Of a stretch of 64,000 nucleotides of DNA, positions 44,200 to 52,978 are shown piece after piece. This DNA comes from Gracilibacillus timonensis (GTDB lineage: Bacteria; Bacillota; Bacilli; Bacillales; Amphibacillaceae). Position 1 is the first letter of the stretch. Each line of letters begins with the position of its first letter. The DNA lies in contig NZ_FLKH01000011.1 of assembly GCF_900086715.1 (NCBI RefSeq), forward strand, positions 372,001 to 436,000, read 5' to 3'. A program made the position numbers and the translations under genes. The notes beneath the pieces are model-generated. The model did no database searches and had not been told where the DNA came from. It saw nothing but the letters and a program-made list of their open reading frames with translations.

Positions 44200-44443
44200 T
44201 TCTCCTCCTATTCGTTATAGCTTCATTATCAACAAAATCGTGAAGTTAAGCTATGCTTCTGCTTTATACTGTTTCTCCATCGCCTTTGTTATTGCCTCAA
44301 AATCAGCCTCTTCAAAAGCTAATGATTGGATTAAAACCAAAATGGACAATTAATTTTTAAAGCATGATACCTAAAGAAGTGAAAATATGGTAATATATAG
44401 ATAGATGGTCATGTATTAGACGAAAATAAAGAGGCGGCAATGA
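44200..44443. other. Intergenic with a short unassigned remnant
   Basis: On the minus strand a 32-codon frame (about 44349 down to 44251) reads LIQSLAFEEADFEAITKAME and so on. It looks like the end of a protein but has no ribosome binding site and matches no family I know. Nothing else is seen. Confidence 0.25.
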
Positions 44444-44619
44444 TTGAAAGATAGAAAAATGATCAATAATCTGTTAGCATCACTTCCTGCCTATATATCA
44501 TCATTATGTTTCTCACCATGATTATACCAGTACCCCAAGCCAACAGTGAAAGATCACAACATTCATTATTAGAAAATGGCTCTAAGATGGACTATTTTTA
44601 CAGAGTACAAATACAGTGA
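44444..44619 (+). pseudogene. Possible remnant of a secreted protein N-terminus
   Basis: TTG 44444 begins MKDRKMINNLLASLPAYI-, then the frame must shift by one base near 44500 to continue FLTMIIPVPQANSERSQHSLLENGSKMDYFYRVQIQ before TGA 44617-44619. Together this resembles a signal peptide plus the first residues of a serine-hydrolase-like exoprotein. The family assignment is weak. It lies just before the ABC half-transporter. Confidence 0.3.
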
Positions 44620-44643
44620 TATCTGAGAAATGAAGGAGTGTGG

Positions 44644-46392
44644 ATGGAAATGGAAAGTGTTCGCTCAGAACTATTTGCTTATGTTAAAAAGAAAAGGCTT
44701 ACATATTTATTGCTCTTCATTTGCCTATTAACCGGTATATTCTTAGACTTGGCTTTGCCGTGGTTTATGATGAATATTACGGATTCCGCTTTAATTGGGA
44801 ATACCGACAGATTTCGTTTTGTTTTAATTTTGGGGATTGTTTTATTGATACTTACCTTTTTTCAAAATTATTTTGATGTGTTAATCAAGAATTATATTGC
44901 CTCCTATATAAGAAATGATCTGCGTACTCGTTTATTTAATCACTACTTTAAGTTACCGATAACATTTTTTAATAAAACAAAATCTGGTCAGATTGCTTCC
45001 AAAATATTTAACGATGTTAATGTGGTAGGTGACTTAATGGGTAGTACCTTGATTAGTCTCATCCATGGTCCATTAGTTGCGATAGCTGCTTTTATTTTTC
45101 TATTAAATATTCAATGGCAGTTAGCTTTAATATGCGGACTCTTAGGCCCATTAATTATTTTGATTGGAAAAATCTTTGGTTCATCGATGAGAAAAGTGTC
45201 TGGCGAGTTACAAGAACAGGTCGCTCATAGTCAAAGTTTTGTACAGGAATCTGTACGTAATATTCCTTTTGTCCGAACCTACGTGTTAGGTGCAGCCATG
45301 TCCAGAAAATTTCAAGGTCTGGCTAAGACGATTTTTCGGCATGACCTGCAAAAAGGGAAAGCACAGGCTGCTTTACAAGGCTCTTCACAAGCAATAGGAT
45401 TTTTAACCTTTTTAGTAGCTTTTGGGTTTGGTTCGTATTTCGTATTAGTTGGCGATATTACTGTTGGTGCACTCTTGGCATTTATCCAATTATTAAATCA
45501 TGTCGTTTGGCCATTCTCGGGATTAGCGCAGGTGTGGGGGTTAACGCAAGAATCATTATCTGCCTGTGATCGAATATTCCGTGTGTTTCAAGAAAATAAA
45601 CAATTTGAGGAATTTCCCGAAAAACATAAGGTTGCGAAGGAAGACAGCCGTATTACGATGAACCATGTTAGCTTCGCCTACGAAAAAGAAGACAAAAAAG
45701 TGTTAAAAGATATCACTTTAGAGGTGAAAAGCCATCAATTTATAGCTATTGCAGGACATAATGGATCAGGTAAGTCGACGATTTTTAAGTTACTATTAGG
45801 ATTTTTCCCTTTTTCAGGCTCGATACAAATTAATCATCAAGTGATTGAGAAGATGTCATACGCCGAATTAATGAGTTATTTTTCTTTTGTTAGTCAAGAT
45901 CACTATCTATTCTCTGATACCGTGTTAGAGAATATAAGATATGGTAAACCGGAGGCCAGTGAGGCTGAAATAGTAGATCTGATAGAAACACTAAAATTAG
46001 ATGATCTCATCCATCATTTACCGCAAGGATTGGCTACGGAAGCGGGCGAAGGAGGTGTGAATTTATCAGGTGGACAGCGGCAGAAAGTATCGATTGCACG
46101 AGCTATTTTACGTGATGCGCCGATCCTTCTCTTTGATGAAGCGACTTCCGCATTAGACTATCAATCCGAAAAACAGATTCAAGCTATTTTACAGCAATTT
46201 AAACACGAAAAAACAATCTTGGTAATTGCACATAACGCCTCTACTATTAGACAGGCAGATTGCATTGTCGTTTTGGATCAAGGGGAAATACGATCGACGG
46301 GGACGCATGAGGAGTTAATACATACGAATAGGTATTATCAGGATTTATATAGAGAATATGAAACAGGGAATGAGCAACTTACCACTATTTAA
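44644..46392 (+). CDS. ABC exporter half-transporter (ATPase plus permease)
   Basis: 582 residues: an ABC_membrane domain with six helices (about residues 20-300), then the ATPase. Walker A is AGHNGSGKST, the Q-loop FVSQDHYLF, the signature NLSGGQRQKVSIARA, and Walker B LLFDEATSALD. ATG 44644 sits five bases after AAGGAG; GTG 44638 lies within it. A MsbA/LmrA-type exporter that would work as a homodimer. The neighbouring 88-residue membrane protein may belong to the same operon. Substrate unknown. Confidence 0.92.
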   Translation: MEMESVRSELFAYVKKKRLTYLLLFICLLTGIFLDLALPWFMMNITDSALIGNTDRFRFVLILGIVLLILTFFQNYFDVLIKNYIASYIRNDLRTRLFNHYFKLPITFFNKTKSGQIASKIFNDVNVVGDLMGSTLISLIHGPLVAIAAFIFLLNIQWQLALICGLLGPLIILIGKIFGSSMRKVSGELQEQVAHSQSFVQESVRNIPFVRTYVLGAAMSRKFQGLAKTIFRHDLQKGKAQAALQGSSQAIGFLTFLVAFGFGSYFVLVGDITVGALLAFIQLLNHVVWPFSGLAQVWGLTQESLSACDRIFRVFQENKQFEEFPEKHKVAKEDSRITMNHVSFAYEKEDKKVLKDITLEVKSHQFIAIAGHNGSGKSTIFKLLLGFFPFSGSIQINHQVIEKMSYAELMSYFSFVSQDHYLFSDTVLENIRYGKPEASEAEIVDLIETLKLDDLIHHLPQGLATEAGEGGVNLSGGQRQKVSIARAILRDAPILLFDEATSALDYQSEKQIQAILQQFKHEKTILVIAHNASTIRQADCIVVLDQGEIRSTGTHEELIHTNRYYQDLYREYETGNEQLTTI

Positions 46393-46428
46393 AATGATAT
46401 AAATGAGAATGACGGAGAGGTGAAGATA

Positions 46429-46695
46429 ATGATCCATGTATTTTTTGCTTTCATAATAGGAGGGATATCCTCCATAACCATTACTTTTTCCAGTAAAAAT
46501 CATCATTTGAATAATCGCGAGGTTTTGCTAAAGGCCATTGGCGCTCTTTTATGGGGGATGGTTTCAAGTATCCTATATATAGTCTTCTTTGGTAATATAA
46601 ACGACTTAATTGGGATGCTCAAATCAAGTGTGATTGTGGGTATGATAGCAGGAATTATTTATAACACCCATTATAATTATGTTAAAAATAAATAA
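46429..46695 (+). CDS. Unknown three-helix membrane protein, 88 residues
   Basis: ATG 46429 follows GGAGAGGTG. Three hydrophobic segments lie near residues 1-18, 35-54 and 62-78. It is 36 bp after the ABC exporter and probably in its operon. No family is recognised; a role as an accessory or immunity-like subunit is only a guess. Confidence 0.6.
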   Translation: MIHVFFAFIIGGISSITITFSSKNHHLNNREVLLKAIGALLWGMVSSILYIVFFGNINDLIGMLKSSVIVGMIAGIIYNTHYNYVKNK

Positions 46696-46870
46696 GGGGG
46701 AGATCTATATAAATGACTGGTGTATGATGGATTAATAATTTTCAATTAACCATAGCACTAATAGCCCATAAATCATCACTTCAATATATTAATAAATCTC
46801 GTTTTACTTTAATTTTTGCTGTGAAATTCCTACATATCTTGACAATCAAACAAGGTCAGGTTATGCTGTT

Positions 46871-46889
46871 AATTGAACAATGGTCAATT
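46871..46889 (+). promoter_or_regulatory. TetR operator before the TetR gene
   Basis: AATTGAACAATGGTCAATT, a palindrome with one mismatched pair. A matching site occurs before the DUF4260 gene (47494-47510). Confidence 0.7.
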
Positions 46890-46905
46890 AAGAAGAGGTG
46901 TTTAG

Positions 46906-47478
46906 ATGGCGGCGAGAAAAGCGGTGAACCAAGAGTTAACGAAGGAAATTATTCTGGAAACGGCACGCGATCTGTTCGTGTCAGAAGGATACCAGCATGT
47001 TACGATGAGAAAAATTGCAAGGTCGCTTGGCTATAGCCATGGCTCTTTGTATTATCATTTCAAAAATAAAGCGGAATTGTTTTACAGTCTGGTTGCCAAA
47101 GATTTTAACCTGCTTAATGAAACGTTGGATGATATTTTACAAGAAGATACACATGTAGAAAAGAAACTGAGCAGCATTTTGTTAGGCTATATTGAATTTG
47201 GTATCAAACACCCGGATCATTATCGGGTTATGTTTCTGATGCAAGAGGAAAGTTTGCAAAGTAAGCTGCAGCAGGAGCCAAATGTCACGTATGAAAAATT
47301 CGCTTCGGTTCTTCACGCATTATCCGGGAATCAAATGGATCCGAGGCTGATCTGGTCAATATTTTTATCCTTACATGGTTTTGTTGCTTATTATTGTGGT
47401 CTCCCAGAATTAACGTACGAAGATGTCAAAGGAATGGCAGAGCAACATGTTCAATTTTTGTTAAATGGTCTAAGATAA
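46906..47478 (+). CDS. TetR-family regulator
   Basis: 190 residues. The N-terminal HTH reads ILETARDLFVSEGYQHVTMRKIARSLGYSHGSLYYHFKNKAELF across residues 15-58. The C-terminal ligand domain ends in GFVAYYCGLPELTYEDVKGMAEQHVQFLL. AGAGGTG precedes ATG 46906. Its own promoter and that of the next gene carry the same palindromic operator, so it is probably a local repressor of the DUF4260 protein and itself. Confidence 0.92.
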   Translation: MAARKAVNQELTKEIILETARDLFVSEGYQHVTMRKIARSLGYSHGSLYYHFKNKAELFYSLVAKDFNLLNETLDDILQEDTHVEKKLSSILLGYIEFGIKHPDHYRVMFLMQEESLQSKLQQEPNVTYEKFASVLHALSGNQMDPRLIWSIFLSLHGFVAYYCGLPELTYEDVKGMAEQHVQFLLNGLR

Positions 47479-47493
47479 AATTTTTACGCATTA

Positions 47494-47510
47494 ATTGACC
47501 AACGTTCAAT
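47494..47510 (+). promoter_or_regulatory. TetR operator before the DUF4260 gene
   Basis: ATTGACCAACGTTCAAT, with the same TTGAxCA...TTCAA/GGTCAA half-sites as 46871-46889. It lies in the 50-bp gap between the two genes. Confidence 0.65.
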
Positions 47511-47528
47511 AAAAGGTGGAGGTGTAGA

Positions 47529-47882
47529 ATGAAAACGACAACGATTTTACGGGTAGAGGGGTTAGCGGTTTTAGCAGTAAGTGTTTATGTTTATTTTATT
47601 GTTCTGGAATTTCATTGGCTTGCATTTGTCCTTTTGTTGTTAGCACCTGATTTGTCTATGATTGGGTATATGAAAAATAATAAGATTGGTTCCATCATAT
47701 ATAACTTTTTTCATACCTACACGATACCAATGCTCTTGATTATCTTGAGTGTAGCGATTCATCACACGGTTTTGTTGTTGATTAGCTTGATTTGGGTTGC
47801 CCATATTGGGATGGATCGATTGTTTGGTTATGGGCTAAAATATCCGACAAAGTTTCAGGATACCCATTTAGAGCGCATCTAA
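47529..47882 (+). CDS. DUF4260 membrane protein
   Basis: 117 residues matching the DUF4260 family: LRVEGLAVLAVSVYVYF at the start, LLLAPDLSMIGYMKN in the middle, and HIGMDRLFGYGLKYPTKFQDTHLG-type ending (here THLERI). Four membrane helices. Function unknown. AGGTGGAGG precedes the ATG. Likely target of the adjacent TetR regulator. Confidence 0.9.
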   Translation: MKTTTILRVEGLAVLAVSVYVYFIVLEFHWLAFVLLLLAPDLSMIGYMKNNKIGSIIYNFFHTYTIPMLLIILSVAIHHTVLLLISLIWVAHIGMDRLFGYGLKYPTKFQDTHLERI

Positions 47883-47928
47883 AACATGAGAAGGGACTTT
47901 GGCTTTGTGCAAAGCTAAAATCCCCTTA

Positions 47929-48390
47929 TCACAAGGAATCTTGGTCGATAACACGAAAATCATCGACCATACGATGAGAATCTTCTTCTGTGACAAGATC
48001 AAAGTAATAATTAGAATTTGGCACGGAGAAGCTTCCCTCCTTTGCATCGGAAGTCACGGTGAGCATGTAGTTTTGATCTTCTATAGGAACCTCAAATGTT
48101 GCACCAGTCGTATTATTTAATGCGATATTAGCCGTTAGTTTGCGAGGAACAAATCCACCTTCTCGCTCTTTAATGTCACCCACAAAAAAATTCTCCTTAT
48201 TTTCAGCTAAAAAAAGCTGCTGATTATCGGTTGTATCGATCAGTACGAAGAAACCATTTATATGATATTGATTAAAAATATCATGAATGGCTGCTTGTTG
48301 CGTTTGATAGATCTGTTCGCTGCTTTCCTCTTTTGTACAACCACTTAAAAATAGGGTCCAAACGAGTAAAAACAAAATAGCCTTTTTCAT
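47929..48390 (-). CDS. Unknown lipoprotein, 153 residues
   Basis: Signal peptide MKKAILFLLVWTLFLSGC ends in a lipobox (LSGC), so it is membrane-anchored outside the cell. The mature part has a short helical region (EQIYQTQQAAIHDIF), then a beta-rich domain. ATG 48390 follows TAGGTGAC; the longer start at 48420 was rejected. No family is recognised. Divergent from the two-component system at 48564. Confidence 0.75.
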   Translation of the reverse strand: MKKAILFLLVWTLFLSGCTKEESSEQIYQTQQAAIHDIFNQYHINGFFVLIDTTDNQQLFLAENKENFFVGDIKEREGGFVPRKLTANIALNNTTGATFEVPIEDQNYMLTVTSDAKEGSFSVPNSNYYFDLVTEEDSHRMVDDFRVIDQDSL

Positions 48391-48563
48391 ATCGTCACCT
48401 ACTTTTTTCCTTTTCATCAATGTTCCATTACCTTCATGATAACATAAACAATGATGCCAACATCGGTTTAAATTTCGTTTAAAAAAAGAGAAAGTCTATC
48501 GCTTTTTCCCTTTTTCTTGATATGATGACAGGGATGGAGTATGAGAAATGGAGGATGACATAG

Positions 48564-49232
48564 ATGGCACAGATATTATATATTGAAGATGAACAGGAAA
48601 TTGGCCGATGGGTGAGCGATGAATTAACAATAAGAGGTCATGAGGTATGTTGGCTGCTTTCAGGGGAAGGAATGGATGCCCATTTGCCTCATATGGATCT
48701 TGCCATTTTGGATATTATGTTGCCAGGATTAGACGGATTCTCCATCGGTAAGCGAATCAAAAATGTCAATGACGATATCCCGATTATTATGTTATCGGCA
48801 CGTTCGACTGTAGAAGATAAAATCGAAGGATTAAGCTTTGCTGATGATTATCTGACCAAGCCTTTTTATCCGGAAGAATTGGCAGCCAGAGTGGAGGCGT
48901 TATTGCGTCGTTTTCAAAAGCAGCAGGATGTTCTAAAAATTGGTCATTTGGAAATCGATACGCAGTCTATGATGGTTATCGACACACATACAAAACAAGA
49001 GATCATCCTAACGGGCAAGCAATTTTATCTGTTTCAATATTTTATTCGTCATTTAAATCAAATATTAACGAAAGAACAGCTATATGAAGGGGTATGGAAA
49101 GAGCGATATATTGAAGGGGATAAGACATTAATGGTGCATATTCGTCATTTGCGCGAAAAATTGGAAGAGAATCCCGCCAAGCCAGTGATTATCGAGACCA
49201 TACGTGGCATTGGCTATCGGGTGAAGCGATGA
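48564..49232 (+). CDS. OmpR-family response regulator
   Basis: 222 residues. The receiver domain has Glu8-Asp9, phosphoacceptor Asp50 in AILDIMLPG, and Lys in DDYLTKPF. A winged-helix Trans_reg_C output domain (ILTKEQLYEGVW, then KTLMVHIRHLREKLEENP and IETIRGIGYRV) follows. It overlaps the histidine kinase by 4 bases. Target genes are unknown; the lantibiotic-immunity-type ABC genes at 52.1-54.4 kb are candidates because such exporters are often controlled by adjacent pairs. Confidence 0.94.
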   Translation: MAQILYIEDEQEIGRWVSDELTIRGHEVCWLLSGEGMDAHLPHMDLAILDIMLPGLDGFSIGKRIKNVNDDIPIIMLSARSTVEDKIEGLSFADDYLTKPFYPEELAARVEALLRRFQKQQDVLKIGHLEIDTQSMMVIDTHTKQEIILTGKQFYLFQYFIRHLNQILTKEQLYEGVWKERYIEGDKTLMVHIRHLREKLEENPAKPVIIETIRGIGYRVKR

Positions 49233-50584
49233 AACGATTTCTGCGATCCTTGTTTGCTAAGTATCTACTGTTTATTTTTATCGCCCTGTTTTTGGTGTAT
49301 GCGGCGTATCTTGTGATTGTCTATTCTTTCCTTTTGCTAACGGAAGATGAAAAATTAGCCCAAGAGGAAAGCTTCGAGCAGTTGGAAGAGGAGTGGCATC
49401 AAGCAGCTAGCCAAGTGGAGGAGACTTCAGCGGAGAGCATCCAACAAATTTTTGCAGATTGGCAAAAGGAATACCCGGAGGCTGCTATGTTTTGGATTAA
49501 TGGGGATGGTGTGCTGACAGCGGAGCATAATCTTAACGAAGATATCCCTTTAGAATGGGACGCTGGCTATACGGTCCGATTTATTAAAGATCATTATGAC
49601 AACGACCCATTTACGGTGGTTGCGTTCTTGGGAGAAGGAGAGAGTGACGGTTTTGTTGTCTTTCAGCTGCCGCGTCAAGTTTTGCACTCACCCGCTCAAA
49701 CGGTGACAGAGCGATATGGTTGGGCGAGTATCTTTCTGACATTTGGCGTAGTCATTCTCTTTTTGATCCTGTTCTTTTGGTTTTTCAGGGGCATAAGAAA
49801 GCGATTGGTGCAGTTGGAGGAAGCGATGGCCATTCGTGATACCGACGGCTTGCCCATTTTAATTGAAGTTAAAAAACAGGATGAGATCGGTGATTTAGAA
49901 AAATCCTTTAATCAGATGGTAAAAGAATTGCGCGAAAGCAAGCAGCGTGAACAAGAAGAAGAGCAGCTACGCAGAGAGTTGATTGCCAATTTATCGCATG
50001 ATTTACGGACGCCATTAACCAAAATCAATGCCCAAGCCTTTACTTTGGAAAAACAGAACCTGCCAGCAGAAGCCCAGCGGTCGATACAATTAGTGGAGAA
50101 ATCAATCCGCGATATTGATAAACTAATTGAAAACCTAATGTCTTATACCCTATTAATGGCGAGTAAATACCAGAAGGAAGTAGAAGAAGTAGATATTATT
50201 CGCCATGTGCGCCAATGCTTAGCGACGTGGTATTCGGTATTTGAGCGGAAAGGCTTTACCATCGATATGGAAATTGAGCCATTTTTACAAAAAAAGTGGG
50301 AGATAGATCCCCTTTGGTTTAGCCGCATTCTGGATAATCTATTACAAAATGTGCTGCGTCATGCCGGTGATGGTAAATATGTATCAGTGAGTACGGAGTC
50401 AACAGTGGCGTATGATGCCTTTGTTATCTCGGACAGAGGAAAAGGGATGCAGATGAATAGCAATCAGCAAGGAGCCGGTATTGGTTTGTCGATTGTTGAT
50501 ATGATGGTGAAAGGCATGGGGCTTGATTGGAAGATAGATTCAAGTGAACGAGGCACAACGATTAGGATTATTCAGTATCGCTGA
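49229..50584 (+). CDS. Sensor histidine kinase
   Basis: 451 residues. A transmembrane helix near residues 8-35, an extracellular domain of about 130 residues, a second helix near 167-190, a HAMP linker, then HisKA with the phosphoacceptor in LIANLSHDLRTPLTK and HATPase_c with DNLLQNVLRHA, DRGKGM and GAGIGLSIV. Acidic extracellular domain, type unknown. Co-translated with the response regulator. Confidence 0.93.
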   Translation: MKRFLRSLFAKYLLFIFIALFLVYAAYLVIVYSFLLLTEDEKLAQEESFEQLEEEWHQAASQVEETSAESIQQIFADWQKEYPEAAMFWINGDGVLTAEHNLNEDIPLEWDAGYTVRFIKDHYDNDPFTVVAFLGEGESDGFVVFQLPRQVLHSPAQTVTERYGWASIFLTFGVVILFLILFFWFFRGIRKRLVQLEEAMAIRDTDGLPILIEVKKQDEIGDLEKSFNQMVKELRESKQREQEEEQLRRELIANLSHDLRTPLTKINAQAFTLEKQNLPAEAQRSIQLVEKSIRDIDKLIENLMSYTLLMASKYQKEVEEVDIIRHVRQCLATWYSVFERKGFTIDMEIEPFLQKKWEIDPLWFSRILDNLLQNVLRHAGDGKYVSVSTESTVAYDAFVISDRGKGMQMNSNQQGAGIGLSIVDMMVKGMGLDWKIDSSERGTTIRIIQYR

Positions 50585-50665
50585 ATGACCGAATTCACGT
50601 ATTGACAAAATCTCTTAACCTCTTAATAATAGAAAGAGTATTAAAACAGAGGGGAGGTCATGTGC

Positions 50666-51520
50666 ATGAATAAATTCATCAAAGATTTAGTGATGGTTAT
50701 TATTGGTTGTTTAGTCTATGCCCTTGCGTTGACACTGCTTGCGATACCAAACCAATTGGCAGAAGGTGGAGTGCCAGGTGCCTCGCTTATTTTACATTAT
50801 GCTTTTGGCTGGTCTCCAGGGATAGTGACCTTTATATTAACCGCCATTGTGACGACGATTGGTTTCCGTTATTTACCGAAACGATCGATCTTTTTATCCA
50901 TATTGACGGTTCCTTTGATTTCCTTTTTTATATATAGTACAGAGAATCTAGTTGGAAATTTGGGTGATCCTCTTATTTCCGCCATTTTCGCAGGGGTATT
51001 TATCGGTTTTGGTACAGGTCTTATTTTCCGGACGGGAAGTGCCATGGGAGGAACGAGTTTAATCGCCAGGATGTGTCAAGATAGGCTTGGCTGGGATTTA
51101 GTACGGACTAATTTTGTATTCGATATTGTGATTGTGCTTTCTGGCTTGCTTGTTATAGGTCCGCTAAATACGATGTATACGATTGTGGCCTTGTTTGTAG
51201 CTAAAAAAGTTACCGATATAGTGATGGAAGGGTTAGATCCACGGAAAGCAGTCAGTATTATTTCGGGAAGGGCGCCCCAGATTGCCGATGAAATCATTGC
51301 CCAAATGAACATTAGTGTGACGGTATTTAAAGGTTATGGTGGTTATCTAAAACAAGACGCCGATATGACCTATGTGATTATCAATAAGTACCAATTGATG
51401 CGTTTGAAAAAAATAATTTCTACTGTTGATAAGGACGCATTTGTTGTTATTCATGATGTGCGTGACGTATTAGGCGGCAGTTTTGCCTGGGACGATACGA
51501 AAAAAGGTGGAATAAAATAA
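50666..51520 (+). CDS. YitT-family membrane protein (DUF161/DUF2179)
   Basis: 284 residues with five to six membrane helices. It has the motifs LAEGGVPGASLILHY and GTGLIFRTGSAMGGTSLIARM, and a C-terminal cytoplasmic DUF2179 domain (ISVTVFKGYGGYLKQDADMTYVIINKYQ read in parts). ATG 50666 follows GAGGGGAGGTC with proper spacing; ATG 50660 is too close. Function in this family is not settled; members are abundant in Bacillaceae. Confidence 0.92.
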   Translation: MNKFIKDLVMVIIGCLVYALALTLLAIPNQLAEGGVPGASLILHYAFGWSPGIVTFILTAIVTTIGFRYLPKRSIFLSILTVPLISFFIYSTENLVGNLGDPLISAIFAGVFIGFGTGLIFRTGSAMGGTSLIARMCQDRLGWDLVRTNFVFDIVIVLSGLLVIGPLNTMYTIVALFVAKKVTDIVMEGLDPRKAVSIISGRAPQIADEIIAQMNISVTVFKGYGGYLKQDADMTYVIINKYQLMRLKKIISTVDKDAFVVIHDVRDVLGGSFAWDDTKKGGIK

Positions 51521-51599
51521 ATAATGAAGAAGCGAGTCTTTTTTGGAGGTTCGCTTTTTTTGTTCATTGGGAAATTCTACAAGAGGTGAAATTATGCCA

Positions 51600-51945
51600 A
51601 TCCCGTTTTGGAGTCTGCACAATGAATGTAACAGACAAAAAAAGCGAATCGCAGACTGGAGAGCGCCAATCCTGTTCCTCAGTCCGTAAGAATCTCGCGG
51701 ACTGAAAAAGAGCAAACCGCGTGCCACAGTCCATAAGAACGAATCTCGTGGACTGAAGAAGAGCAAACCGCGTGCCACAGTCCATAAGAACGAATCTCGT
51801 GGACTGAAGAAGAGCAAACCGCGTGCCACAGTCCATAAGAACGAATCTCGCGGACTGAGGAGTGCAAAACGCGTGCCACAGTCCATAAGAACGAATCTCG
51901 CGGACTGAGGAAAGCAAATCTCATTCCACAGTCCATAAGAATACT
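51600..51945. repeat. 51-bp tandem minisatellite
   Basis: Five clear units start with CAGTCC at 51727, 51778, 51829, 51879 and 51929 (the last partial), preceded by a shorter unit at 51680 and by more degenerate ones back to about 51600. Unit length is 51, 51, 50 and 50 bp. Each spans CAGTCCATAAGAACGAATCT, then CGTGGACTGA, then AGCAAACCGCGTGCCA. CAGTCCA and TGGACTG within a unit form a hairpin. Long minus-strand frames across the array are periodic by-products and are not called as genes. Confidence 0.88.
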
Positions 51946-52036
51946 CAGCTTTGCATTCCGTTCACTGCTGAAATGCAGATAATCCCCATTTTTTAAACAA
52001 ACCTTAAACAAAATGCCACCTCCATTTTAACCTTGA

Positions 52037-52059
52037 ACCTCTATCATAAGAATAGAGGT
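52037..52059 (+). promoter_or_regulatory. Hairpin hiding the ribosome binding site of the LanF-like gene
   Basis: ACCTCTAT pairs perfectly with ATAGAGGT over a 7-base loop. The right arm contains the only Shine-Dalgarno sequence (GAGGT) for ATG 52067, so translation should depend on opening of this stem. Confidence 0.65.
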
Positions 52060-52066
52060 GATAAAC

Positions 52067-52978
52067 ATGGAATATATCGTAGAGACCAAACGATTAACTA
52101 AAAAATTCGGGAAAGAAATGGCGGTAGCGGATCTGGAAATGAACATACCAAAGGGAGAGATATATGGTTTCCTTGGGCCGAATGGAGCAGGGAAAACGAC
52201 GACAATTCGTATGTTATTAGGCTTAATGCGTCCAACGTATGGTTCCATTCAGCTTTTCGGTAAAGATTTGAAAAAGGAGCGAATTGATATATTAAAACGG
52301 GTCGGCTCCTTAGTGGAAAACCCGTCTTATTATCCCCATTTGACAGCCCGTGAAAATTTAGAAGCCATTCGAAAAATCCTTGATGTGCCTAAAAAACGGA
52401 TTGATGACGTATTAGATTTGGTTCGACTCCAAGGTGCAGCCAATAAAAAGGTGAAAGGTTTTTCATTAGGGATGAAGCAACGCCTAGGAATTGCGGCTTC
52501 GATGCTGCATAAACCAGAGCTATTAATCTTAGATGAACCCACGAATGGCTTAGATCCATCTGGTATTATAGAAATGCGCCAGCTGATCAAAAGTCTGCCA
52601 CAGCAATATGGTATGACGGTGGTGATCTCTAGTCATCTATTGTCGGAAATCGATCAAATGGCTACGACAGTTGGTGTTGTCTCCCGGGGCAAGATGATTT
52701 TTCAGGATTCGATTGAGGCAATGCGCACATTCGCGAAGCCTTCGATCCAATTGAAAACAAATGACAATGAAGCAGCATGGCGGGTGTTGCTGGCAAACGG
52801 TCAGCGAGCAGACTTAACGGAAAATAGTGTCGCCATCCATATGCAAGGGGATGAACGTGTTGCGGCAACGGTCAAATATTTGATTGAACAAGGCCTGTCT
52901 ATCTATCGTGTGGAAGAAGAGAAACGATCGCTAGAGCATATTTTCCTTGAGATGACAAAGGAGGAGCAGACAGGATGA
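52067..52978 (+). CDS. ABC exporter ATPase, LanF/BcrA type
   Basis: 303 residues. Walker A GPNGAGKTT, signature FSLGMKQRL and Walker [16 protein letters not shown], followed by the C-terminal extension of peptide-antibiotic exporters. The order ATPase plus two similar permeases (LanFEG) is that of lantibiotic self-immunity systems; it may protect against a foreign or own peptide. No lantibiotic gene is seen. ATG 52067 follows GAGGTGATAAAC. Confidence 0.92.
   Translation: MEYIVETKRLTKKFGKEMAVADLEMNIPKGEIYGFLGPNGAGKTTTIRMLLGLMRPTYGSIQLFGKDLKKERIDILKRVGSLVENPSYYPHLTARENLEAIRKILDVPKKRIDDVLDLVRLQGAANKKVKGFSLGMKQRLGIAASMLHKPELLILDEPTNGLDPSGIIEMRQLIKSLPQQYGMTVVISSHLLSEIDQMATTVGVVSRGKMIFQDSIEAMRTFAKPSIQLKTNDNEAAWRVLLANGQRADLTENSVAIHMQGDERVAATVKYLIEQGLSIYRVEEEKRSLEHIFLEMTKEEQTG

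Noticed and set aside
44638-44643. GTG 44638 as the start of the ABC exporter
   Set aside because: It lies inside the AAGGAG ribosome binding site; ATG 44644 has better spacing.
51680-51945. CRISPR-like array
   Set aside because: The whole unit repeats, with no variable spacers between conserved repeats, and no cas gene is nearby.
51470-52011. Three long overlapping minus-strand frames with repeated WTVARGLLFFSPR-like or YGLWHAVCSSSV-like units
   Set aside because: They arise because a 51-bp tandem repeat is a multiple of three and free of stops in several frames. No ribosome binding site or known family, and three frames at once cannot all be genes.
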